This document shows, piece by piece, positions 42,522-48,875 of a stretch of 48,875 nt of DNA. The translations under genes and the position numbers were made by a program. This stretch comes from Pirellulales bacterium (lineage in GTDB: Bacteria > Planctomycetota > Planctomycetia > Pirellulales > Thermoguttaceae). The notes under the pieces were generated by a model. The model made no database searches and was not told the DNA's origin. It saw only the letters and a program-made list of their open reading frames with translations. The number at the start of each line of letters is the position of its first letter. The stretch's first letter is position 1. The stretch spans positions 1-48,875 of the forward strand of contig JADLEL010000212.1 in the NCBI GenBank assembly GCA_020846145.1, read 5' to 3'.

Positions 42522-43631
42522 ATGATCATCGGCGTGCCCAAGGAAGTGAAAAAGGACGAATATCGCGTGGGATTGCTGCCGGTCGGGGTCGAGGAATTGA
42601 CGCGGGCCGGACATAACGTGCTCGTGCAAAGCGGCGCGGGTCTGGGTTCCGGCCTGTCCGACGACGCCTACCAGAGCCAAGGCGCGGAGATGGTCGGCAC
42701 GCTCGAGGAAGTCTTCGCGCGGTCGGAAATGATCATCAAAGTCAAAGAGCCGCAGCCCGTCGAAATCGCCAATCTGCGGAAGGGCCAAGTCGTCTTCACC
42801 TACTTCCATCTCGCCGCCGACCGCGGACTGACCGAAGGATTGTTGAACTGCGGCTGCATCGCCGTGGCTTACGAAACCCTGAGCGACAACCAGGGCCGGC
42901 TGCCGCTCTTGGTGCCGATGAGCGAAGTCGCCGGGCGGATGAGCATTCAGGAAGGCGCGAAGTACCTCGAACGCCCGCAAATGGGCCGCGGCATTCTGCT
43001 GGCGGGCGTGCCGGGCGTCGAGCCGGCGCACATCACGATCCTCGGCGGCGGCGTGGTCGGCACGAACGCGGCGAAAATCGCCGCCGGCTTCCGCGCCAAC
43101 ATCTCCATCCTCGATATCAACATGGACCGCCTCCGCTACCTCGACGACATCATGCCGCCGAACGTTACCGTGCTTTACAGCGACCGGCACATCCTCCGCG
43201 AACAGCTCAAGCAGGCCGATTTGGTGATCGGCGCCATTCTCGTAACGGGCGCGAAGGCGCCGCGGCTGATCGCGCGGGAAGACTTGAAACTCATGAAGCC
43301 CGGCAGCGTGATCGTCGATGTGGCGGTCGATCAGGGCGGCTGCGTCGAGACCACCCGCCCCACCACGCACAGCGACCCGACGTACATCGTCGATGACGTT
43401 TTGCACTACTGCGTGGCGAACATGCCGGGGGCGGTCGGCCGCACCAGCACCTTTGCGCTCTGCAACGTAACCTTGCCGTGGGCATTGCAGATTGCCAACC
43501 GCAACATCCTCCCCGCCGCCAAGGCCAGCCCGCCCATCGCCCGGGCGATCAACCTTTTTGAAGGCGAAGTTACCAATAAAGCCGTCGCGGAAACCTTCGG
43601 CATGAAGTACAATTCAAAGTTCGAGTGTTAA
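42522..43631 (+). CDS. ald: Alanine dehydrogenase
   Basis: 369 residues. CGGAGG lies upstream of the ATG. It converts L-alanine to pyruvate and ammonia with NAD, reversibly. Key residues fall at the numbers known for the family: Arg15 (KDEYRVGLLP), Lys75 (IIKVKEP), His96 (YFHLAAD) and Asp270 (IVDVAVDQGG). The Rossmann motif is ITILGGGVVGTNAAKIAAGF. No membrane segment; a cytosolic hexamer is expected. purE follows after 44 bp on the same strand; a shared transcript is possible although the functions are unrelated. Confidence 0.96.
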   Translation: MIIGVPKEVKKDEYRVGLLPVGVEELTRAGHNVLVQSGAGLGSGLSDDAYQSQGAEMVGTLEEVFARSEMIIKVKEPQPVEIANLRKGQVVFTYFHLAADRGLTEGLLNCGCIAVAYETLSDNQGRLPLLVPMSEVAGRMSIQEGAKYLERPQMGRGILLAGVPGVEPAHITILGGGVVGTNAAKIAAGFRANISILDINMDRLRYLDDIMPPNVTVLYSDRHILREQLKQADLVIGAILVTGAKAPRLIAREDLKLMKPGSVIVDVAVDQGGCVETTRPTTHSDPTYIVDDVLHYCVANMPGAVGRTSTFALCNVTLPWALQIANRNILPAAKASPPIARAINLFEGEVTNKAVAETFGMKYNSKFEC

Positions 43632-43675
43632 TGCCGTTCAGGAGCGACAAAAAGTTAGTTTAGTAGGATATTTTC

Positions 43676-44197
43676 ATGCCCGAACAATTTTCCCCTCTCG
43701 TCGGCATCGTGATGGGCAGCGACAGCGATTGGCCGAAGATCAACGGCGCGGCTGCCGCGCTCGACGAGTTCGGCGTTTCCTACGAAGTTCACGTGATGAG
43801 CGCGCACCGCACTCCGGAGATCGTCCGCCAGTTTGCCACGATGGCGGCGGCGCGGGGCATCAAGGTGATTCTCGCGGCGGCGGGCGGGGCGGCCCATCTG
43901 GCCGGCGTGGTCGCCTCGCACACCACGCTGCCGGTGATCGGCATTCCGGTGCCCACCGAACTGGCCGGCGGGCTGGACTCGCTGCTCTCGATGGTGCAGA
44001 TGCCCGGCGATGTGCCCGTGGCCACCGTCGGCGTCGGCAGCGGCGGGGCGCGCAACGCGGGACTCCTGGCGGTGCAGATTCTGGCGTTATCGAACGACGG
44101 CCTGCAAGAAAAACTGGCCCATTTCCGGCACAAACTCGCCGAAAAAGTCACCGCCAAGGACGCCGCGCTGCAAGCCAAATTGGCCCCAGGCAAGTAA
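43676..44197 (+). CDS. purE: N5-carboxyaminoimidazole ribonucleotide mutase
   Basis: 173 residues. Class I PurE of de novo purine synthesis, moving the carboxylate from N5 to C4 of the imidazole. [22 protein letters not shown] (with the catalytic His), [17 protein letters not shown] and [14 protein letters not shown] are all canonical. TAGGAT lies upstream of the ATG. No purK follows, so the partner is elsewhere. A hairpin with GGTGGGTC/GACCCACC arms lies 48 bp after the stop. Confidence 0.96.
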   Translation: MPEQFSPLVGIVMGSDSDWPKINGAAAALDEFGVSYEVHVMSAHRTPEIVRQFATMAAARGIKVILAAAGGAAHLAGVVASHTTLPVIGIPVPTELAGGLDSLLSMVQMPGDVPVATVGVGSGGARNAGLLAVQILALSNDGLQEKLAHFRHKLAEKVTAKDAALQAKLAPGK

Positions 44198-44244
44198 TTC
44201 GGAATTCGCGATTCTACCTATTTCCGTTGCGGATTCATGCGTAG

Positions 44245-44273
44245 GGTGGGTCAAGCTTTAGCGCCGACCCACC
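44245..44273. repeat. GGTGGGTC hairpin
   Basis: 8-bp arms, GGTGGGTC and GACCCACC, with a 13-nt loop, between purE and the PEBP gene. It lacks a T-run, so it is more likely a REP-type repeat than a terminator. Confidence 0.7.
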
Positions 44274-44356
44274 AAAATCGGGAGAATTCTCTTTCCGCAA
44301 CTGCAACTACTTACGGCCTCCCGCCGTTTCCAGGCATTGATCGCGGATTTTGCGTC

Positions 44357-44384
44357 TTTACAATCCCGGCGGCGGGCATATAAT
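44357..44384 (+). promoter_or_regulatory. Candidate promoter of the PEBP-family gene
   Basis: TTTACA, a 16-bp spacer and a perfect TATAAT, about 120 nt before the start at 44506. The best-looking -10 in the window. Confidence 0.5.
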
Positions 44385-44505
44385 AACCAGCGCAACGACC
44401 TTTTGGGTGGTATTGGTCTGCGGCTTTTCTTGCGGCAGAGCCATCGATGATAAGAAATTTTCCTCATCCTCCAACCAAATATCTTCTATCCCGGAAGCGA
44501 AATCC

Positions 44506-44988
44506 ATGACCATCAAAATCACCTGTTCCGCGTTCGAAGAAGGGCAACGGATTCCGAAAAAGTACACCGGCGAGGGCTTCGACGTTTCGCCGCCGCTTGC
44601 GTGGTCGGGCGTGCCCGAGGAGGCGAAGGAATTGGTGCTCGTCTGCGACGATCCCGATGCCCCCACGCCGGAACCTTGGGTGCATTGGGTAATCTACAAA
44701 ATCCCCGCCAACGTTGCCGGCTTGAAGGAGGACATTCCCCGCAAGACTCGGCTCACCGACCCGCCGGGCACTTTGCAGGGCAAAAACTCGTGGCAGGACC
44801 ACCAAAACATCGGCTATCGCGGTCCCATGCCCCCGCCCGGACATGGAACGCACCATTATTACTTCAAATTATATGCCCTGGAGGCCAAATTGGCCGTCGA
44901 GGCCGGCATGGACCTGAAATCGCTCATGAAGGACATCGAAGACCATATCCTTGCCGAAGGGCAACTGATGGGCACGTACTCAAGGTGA
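44506..44988 (+). CDS. YbhB/YbcL family Raf kinase inhibitor-like (PEBP) protein
   Basis: 160 residues from the ATG at 44506 (GGAAG upstream), the family length. PEBP landmarks: CSAFEEGQRIPKKYTGEG, SPPLAWSGVPEEAKELVLVC, DDPDAPTPEPWVHWVIYKIP, GYRGPMPPPGHGTHHYYFKL and LYALEA. The Asp/His residues around DPDAP and VHW line the anion-binding pocket. No signal peptide, so cytosolic. Bacterial members have no firmly established function; small-ligand or phosphate-group binding is likely. Confidence 0.94.
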   Translation: MTIKITCSAFEEGQRIPKKYTGEGFDVSPPLAWSGVPEEAKELVLVCDDPDAPTPEPWVHWVIYKIPANVAGLKEDIPRKTRLTDPPGTLQGKNSWQDHQNIGYRGPMPPPGHGTHHYYFKLYALEAKLAVEAGMDLKSLMKDIEDHILAEGQLMGTYSR

Positions 44989-45078
44989 GTTTGGCACTTT
45001 TTACCCAGGCCCTTGGCGCGACATTTTTTCCTCCGAAAGAGTCTCCCTTCTCCATCGAATCCCGATTAGGAGTTTTTC

Positions 45079-45555
45079 ATGTACGCCTCCGTTTCGTTTC
45101 GCGGTCGATCGAATTTGCGGCCCTTTTGGATTCGCGGTTCGCTGCCGGTTCTCTTGGGAGCATTGATTGCGGCCGGCGGATGCGGCCCGAAAATCCCGGA
45201 GTTGATCCCCGTCGAAGGCCGCGTAACCTTCAAGGGAGGCGCCTGGCCCAAGGCGGGATTGATCGATTTCACTTGCCACGAGCCTGCTCCGGGCTTTCCC
45301 GGCCGCAGCGGCGTGGGCGAATTCGGCGTGGACGGCAACTTCAAAGTCAAGACGGGCGAACACGTCGGACTCATGCCCGGAACCTACCGCATCACCGTCT
45401 CTTGCTGGGAGAAGCCGCCGGGCGAAAATTTCAAAGGATTGAGCCATCTACCCGAAAAATTCACCACCGCCGACAAAAGCGGCTTGGAACTGAAAATCGA
45501 GCCGGGCCATTCGGGGACCGTCACCTGGAATCACGATTTCCCCTCAAGGCAATAA
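45079..45555 (+). CDS. Carboxypeptidase-regulatory-like lipoprotein
   Basis: 158 residues. AGGAG lies 5 nt before the ATG. A basic N-region and hydrophobic core end in the lipobox IAAGGC, so it should be lipid-anchored. The mature chain PELIPVEGRVTFKGGAWPKAG and MPGTYRITVSCWE form the carboxypeptidase-regulatory-like beta fold. It is the same type as the protein at 6582-7061 but not a close copy. Function unknown. Confidence 0.87.
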   Translation: MYASVSFRGRSNLRPFWIRGSLPVLLGALIAAGGCGPKIPELIPVEGRVTFKGGAWPKAGLIDFTCHEPAPGFPGRSGVGEFGVDGNFKVKTGEHVGLMPGTYRITVSCWEKPPGENFKGLSHLPEKFTTADKSGLELKIEPGHSGTVTWNHDFPSRQ

Positions 45556-45667
45556 CCGCGGTGGAGAGTTGCCCTCATGCCGGCGGATAGCGCCAACGCT
45601 TGCCTGCCGTCGAAAAAATGGCGGTCAAAGCCCACCCTGCAATTCGCCGAGTTGAGTCGTCGCAAAG

Positions 45668-45776
45668 GAATAAATTACCGAATTGGAAAGTAGTAGGCAC
45701 ACTCCGTGTGCCGTAATTCACAGACGGCACACGGAGTGTGCCTACTACGATTTCGGCAACTTATTGTTTTACGGTT
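45668..45776. mobile_element. Shorter relative of the CCGACAATAA frame with GTAGTAGGCACAC hairpins
   Basis: GTAGTAGGCACACTCCGTGT and its inverse form a long stem; the outer arms (AATAAATTACCGAATTGG and the inverse of CAATAAGTTGCCGAAATC) match the frame at 42317. It ends 1 bp from the msrA stop codon. Confidence 0.78.
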
Positions 45777-45777
45777 C

Positions 45778-46251
45778 CTAAGGCACGTGGCAACGCGCTT
45801 CGCCGCGCTTCAGCAAATACTGCTGATGGTACTCCTCGGCGGGATAGAACGGCCCGGCGGCGACGATTTCGGTAACGACCGGCCGCTTGAACTTGCCGCT
45901 TTGCGCGAGCCGCTGCTTCGAGGCTTCGGCGGACGCTTTTTGCGCGGGCGAGTGATAGAAGATCGCCGAGCGATACTGCGTGCCCGTATCCGGCCCTTGG
46001 CGGTTGAGCGTGGTCGGATCGTGGGCGTTCCAAAACGCGTCGAGCAATTGCTCGTACGACGCTTGGGCCGGATCGTATTCCACGAGCACCACTTCGGCAT
46101 GGCCCGTGCGGTCGGTGCAGACCTGTTGGTAGGTCGGATTCTCCGACGTGCCGCCGGCGTAGCCGACGGTGGTTTTGAGCACGCCCTTCAGCGTGCGAAA
46201 GGCCTCTTCCACGCCCCAAAAACAGCCCGCGGCAAACGTCGCTTTTTCCAT
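45778..46251 (-). CDS. msrA: Peptide-methionine (S)-S-oxide reductase
   Basis: 157 residues for the catalytic protein starting [19 protein letters not shown], where Cys in GCFWGVE is the nucleophile. [41 protein letters not shown] and [10 protein letters not shown] are canonical. It repairs oxidised methionine residues. The same frame continues upstream as a signal-like segment, [16 protein letters not shown], to a GTG at 46389 that lies inside a mobile element. If the element and one target copy are removed, an ATG appears ([12 protein letters not shown]). The ancestral protein was therefore probably exported, with the insertion within its signal codons. Whether the present protein starts at 46389 or 46251 is uncertain. 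Confidence 0.92.
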   Translation of the reverse strand: MEKATFAAGCFWGVEEAFRTLKGVLKTTVGYAGGTSENPTYQQVCTDRTGHAEVVLVEYDPAQASYEQLLDAFWNAHDPTTLNRQGPDTGTQYRSAIFYHSPAQKASAEASKQRLAQSGKFKRPVVTEIVAAGPFYPAEEYHQQYLLKRGEARCHVP

Positions 46252-46377
46252 GAGAACGCCTGTTGGCAAGTGAATTCGTCCGTCGGTTATGGCCGATGCC
46301 GTTTGTTCCCGCGAAGTATGCTCGCGCGAAATCGCGCAGGCGAGAAAGCTCGCGGCGCACGCGGCGAAAAAATATCG

Positions 46378-46555
46378 GTAACCGTTCACAGGGGACTGTC
46401 CCGATTTTCGCGGCGCAAAAGATGATGGTGCCGCAAAAGTGCTTAATCGCCGCGAAAATGGGACTGTCCCCCTCGCGCCGCGCTACAGTTTGTCCGCAAA
46501 ATACGTTTTCCCGCCGAAAAATGGACCAGTCCCCGACCGGGGCGTGAACGCTTAC
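46378..46555 (+). mobile_element. MITE-like element, family 1, copy F, with target duplication
   Basis: 178 bp; both ends intact, with an internal deletion of about 27 bp relative to the other copies, removing one palindromic block. AAATATCG flanks it on both sides (46370-46377 and 46556-46563). It interrupts the N-terminal codons of msrA. Confidence 0.92.
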
Positions 46556-46648
46556 AAATATCGGTATCCAATCGACATCGTATCCCATTATACACTCGTC
46601 CGCAACCGGAGAAGGCTTTCGCCATTCCCCGCGGTGGAGTTCGTTAGC

Positions 46649-46676
46649 TTGACAAGGCGGCTTGAATGTTCATAAT
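46649..46676 (+). promoter_or_regulatory. Candidate promoter and operator of the DeoR gene
   Basis: TTGACA, a 16-bp spacer and CATAAT, about 34 nt before the start codon. TTCATAATCAACATGAA (46669-46685), an inverted repeat with 5-bp arms, overlaps the -10, as an autoregulatory operator would. Confidence 0.5.
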
Positions 46677-46709
46677 CAACATGAAATATCATTCGAGCGA
46701 GGAACGTTC

Positions 46710-47474
46710 ATGGGCCAAGCCGCGCGTCAAAAACAAATCTGCGAACTGATCGCCCAGCGCGGCGAATGCTCGATCGAGGAACTGGTCGAGCGTTTCGGCG
46801 TCAGCGGCATGACCGTCCGCCGCGATTTGCAGGCCTTGGCGGACGTCGGCAAAGTAATCCGCACGCACGGCGGCGCGGCGCTGGCCGAGCGCGTCAGCTT
46901 CGAGTTCGAATTCCTCAACCGCGTCCGCGAGAACCAGGCCGCCAAGAGCGCCATCGCCGCCGCCGCCGCCGCGCAAATCGAGGAAGGCGAATCGGTGATG
47001 CTCGATTCGGGCACCACCACGCTCGAATTGGCCAAGCGGCTGCGGGGAAGGCGGCGCCTCACGGTGATTACCTCCTCGCTCCCCATCGCCGCGCAACTGC
47101 AATACGACTCGCAGATCGAGGTCTTGCTGCTGGGCGGCCGCTTGCGCGCGTCGTCGCCCGATCTGGCGGGCGCGCTCACCGAATCCAATCTCGAAACGCT
47201 GCGGGCCGACGCCGCCTTTCTCGGCGCCGACGCCATCGACGGCCGAGGCGAGGTCTATCAAGAGTCGCCCGAAGTGGCCCGAATGCTCGCGCGGATGGCC
47301 GCCTCGGCGGGCCGGGTGTACGTCGTCGCCGACGGCTCGAAGCTGGGAAAGACCGCGCTCTGGCGGTTCGGCCGCCTCGCCGAATGGACCGCCCTGATTA
47401 CCGACGCCGCGGCCGACCGCGCGCTGCTCGCCGCGCTGAAAAAGGCCGGCGTCCGCGTCATCAAGGCCGGTTAG
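46710..47474 (+). CDS. DeoR/GlpR family transcriptional regulator
   Basis: 254 residues from the ATG at 46710 (GAGGAA 6 nt upstream). The N-terminal winged helix-turn-helix shows RQKQICELIAQRGECSIEEL, VERFGVSGMTVRRDLQALAD and VIRTHGGAAL, the DeoR signature. The C-terminal DeoRC sensor domain has MLDSGTTTLELAKRL and GAVTSN-like ITSSLPIAAQL, with the family's Asp-Ser-Gly-Thr-Thr sugar-phosphate pocket, and VADGSKLGKTA near the end. Such proteins repress sugar or polyol catabolic genes and release DNA on binding a phosphorylated sugar. No target gene is adjacent; the glpD-glpT unit lies 25 kb away. Confidence 0.93.
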   Translation: MGQAARQKQICELIAQRGECSIEELVERFGVSGMTVRRDLQALADVGKVIRTHGGAALAERVSFEFEFLNRVRENQAAKSAIAAAAAAQIEEGESVMLDSGTTTLELAKRLRGRRRLTVITSSLPIAAQLQYDSQIEVLLLGGRLRASSPDLAGALTESNLETLRADAAFLGADAIDGRGEVYQESPEVARMLARMAASAGRVYVVADGSKLGKTALWRFGRLAEWTALITDAAADRALLAALKKAGVRVIKAG

Positions 47475-47603
47475 TAGCCCGTTGAAAAATGATCGGGTGC
47501 CATGCTCACGCTTGTGTGAGCATGAGAATCCCGCCGAAAACATGCCCACGGCAAGCGTGGGCATGGCACCCAAAACCAAATAGCCGCCTTTTTTAATGGC
47601 CGG
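47475..47603. mobile_element. Decayed copy of the CAGCCCGTTGAA frame with CATGC hairpins
   Basis: Homologous to 36671-36800 along its whole length, but the right terminus has decayed (TTTTTTAATGGCCGG). It spans exactly from the DeoR stop codon to the stop codon of the convergent transporter. Confidence 0.85.
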
Positions 47604-48533
47604 TTAATACATCATCAGCATCACGCCGACGACGGAAACCATGGCGCCCAAGGCCGCGCGCGGGCTGACTTTTTCTTTGTAAATAGAGATGCTCAGCGGC
47701 ATGATGAGCACGGGCGTGGCGCTGGCGATGGTGGTAACCACGCCGGTGGAAGGGCAGACTTGCAAGGCGTACATGAACAGGCTCATGCCGAGAACCGGCC
47801 CCAGGACCGTGCCGAACAAGAGGATTTTCATCGCCTCGGCGTGGCGCAGCCCCCTGCCGATTTGTCCCCAGCGCCGCAGCAAGGTCAACATCGGCGGATA
47901 GCAGAGCAGTGCGGCGAGGATGCGAATCTGCGTCGCGGCCAGCGGATCGTCGCCGGGGCCGATGCCCTTTTTCGCCAACAAGGTGCTCAGGCCGCCGATC
48001 ACCGCCGCCGCGATCGCCATGACCACTCCCGAACTGAAATCCTTGCGATGGTGGATTTCCTTGGGCGATTCGGGCCGTTCGAGGATCACCCAAACGATCC
48101 CCGCGAGCGTTACCGCCATGCCGAGCAAGTTGACCGCGCCCAGCGATTCCTCGAAATAGTAATACCCAAGGATCGCCACCAGCACCGGAGTGATGGATTG
48201 CAGCAGCAACGTCAAACGGGGGCCGATGACGAGGAATGATTTAATGACGAGAATATCGCACACGAAGTAGCCCAGGACACCGGAGATGGCTAGGATTGCC
48301 CAAGCTTGCCGGCCGACATCGGTGGGAATCCACAAGCCGCGCGCCAGCCATCCCCAGCACGCCAAGATCAAGCTGGCGGCGGCCAAACGCAGGGCGCCGA
48401 CCGCCATCACGCCGATCCGCCTGGCCGTCGAAGTCCAAGCCATGACCGAAAACGTCGCGCAGCAGGTCATCGCCACCGCAGCCAGTTCGCCCGGATGGCG
48501 ATGATAGAATTCCAACAGGGAAGATGCGCCCAT
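47604..48533 (-). CDS. EamA/DMT-family transporter
   Basis: 309 residues with about ten hydrophobic segments in two EamA repeats. The first has LAAVAMTCCATFSVMAWTST and RIGVMAVGALRLAAASLILA, and closes with LLQSITPVLVAILGYYYFEE. The second starts at SSGVVMAIAAAVIGGLSTLL and closes with TIASATPVLIMPLSISIYKE. The paired PVL...E motifs are the family mark. Members export metabolites or amino acids; the substrate cannot be inferred. Its stop codon touches a mobile repeat. Confidence 0.9.
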   Translation of the reverse strand: MGASSLLEFYHRHPGELAAVAMTCCATFSVMAWTSTARRIGVMAVGALRLAAASLILACWGWLARGLWIPTDVGRQAWAILAISGVLGYFVCDILVIKSFLVIGPRLTLLLQSITPVLVAILGYYYFEESLGAVNLLGMAVTLAGIVWVILERPESPKEIHHRKDFSSGVVMAIAAAVIGGLSTLLAKKGIGPGDDPLAATQIRILAALLCYPPMLTLLRRWGQIGRGLRHAEAMKILLFGTVLGPVLGMSLFMYALQVCPSTGVVTTIASATPVLIMPLSISIYKEKVSPRAALGAMVSVVGVMLMMY

Positions 48534-48735
48534 TCTCGCGGAACGGATGATGGCCAGGGGGGAATTTCGGGGGGACGTTCATTGTACTCGGCTGCCTCCC
48601 GCCGAAAAAAGGGCATTCTGGAAAAATGTCCGATAAATCACATTTCCATCTTGTGGTGGTACGCATATAGAGTTATATAAGGAAGCGGATTCCTCCTGCC
48701 GGGCGAAGCGCGTAACATCCTTATGAATTTAAGGA

Positions 48736-48875
48736 CCTGTCCAACATTAACTCCGCGATTTTCTCGTTCCCAGGCTCCCGCCTGGGAACGCAATGTCCGC
48801 GAGGCTCCCGCCTCGCAGAATCGCCAACCAAACCGTGTCCGCAACGAACAAAACGCGGTCTTGATACTGGACAGG
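48736..48875. mobile_element. Possible TIR frame (CCTGTCCA) carrying a double-hairpin cassette, at the window edge
   Basis: CCTGTCCAACATTAACTCCG at 48736 and the inverse of the last 22 bases (CCTGTCCAGTATCAAGACCG) match at 17 of 22 positions. Inside is CTCGTTCCCAGGCTCCCGCC followed by GCGAGGCTCCCGCCTCGC (48763-48820). The right end coincides with the window end, so flanks cannot be checked. No gene is seen in 48534-48875. Confidence 0.5.

Noticed and set aside
44245..44273. Intrinsic terminator after purE
   Set aside because: A strong hairpin but no T-run on either side; the GGTGGGTC stem looks like a repeat.

Overview
The window is a high-GC chromosomal segment that is almost certainly from a planctomycete. 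The evidence is a DUF1559 prepilin-like protein with its H-X9-DG tail, a giant beta-strand-repeat protein with a PEP-CTERM anchor, carboxypeptidase-regulatory-like lipoproteins, Tat-exported Gfo/Idh/MocA and sugar-isomerase proteins, and a very large number of palindromic intergenic repeats. No rRNA, tRNA, CRISPR array, prophage or transposase gene was seen. I recognise 34 protein-coding genes; the first one enters from the left edge.

Layout. 1-7.1 kb holds surface and pseudopilin proteins. 7.5-16.5 kb holds housekeeping and repair genes (dcd, nth, folE), a 1000-residue FAD/Fe-S dehydrogenase, and small conserved families (DUF309, LON domain, YkgJ, DUF2203). 16.7-18.7 kb holds a solitary nuoI, csrA behind an AT-rich leader, and a small conserved-looking protein. 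18.7-21.7 kb is a translationally coupled glycerol-3-phosphate unit (glpD-glpT). 22-25.6 kb holds an exported protein made of two class I glutamine-amidotransferase domains, one lacking its nucleophile, and a divergent ATP-type PEP carboxykinase. 26.4-29.6 kb holds a Nudix hydrolase and RecQ. 30.5-39.4 kb is a carbohydrate and secretion region (GH172, exported MEMO-family protein, HAD hydrolase, GH20, Tat-exported oxidoreductase and isomerase pair). 39.5-48.5 kb holds nikR, an RRM protein with a long structured leader, a C45 hydrolase, ald, purE, a PEBP-family protein, a lipoprotein, msrA, a DeoR regulator and a DMT exporter.

The least ordinary content is between the genes. Six copies of one element of about 200 bp with terminal inverted repeats lie in the window. 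Two are flanked by direct repeats of 8-9 bp, and a third has a 9-bp pair with one mismatch. One copy sits inside another inverted-repeat element. One has split the signal-peptide codons of msrA while its own terminus supplies an in-frame GTG and nearly the same residues. Several other terminal-inverted-repeat frames share interchangeable hairpin cassettes. Heptanucleotide arrays in inverted pairs abut the start codons of three genes. This repeat ecology is the best candidate in the window for something undescribed; the exported duplicated amidotransferase is the best protein candidate.
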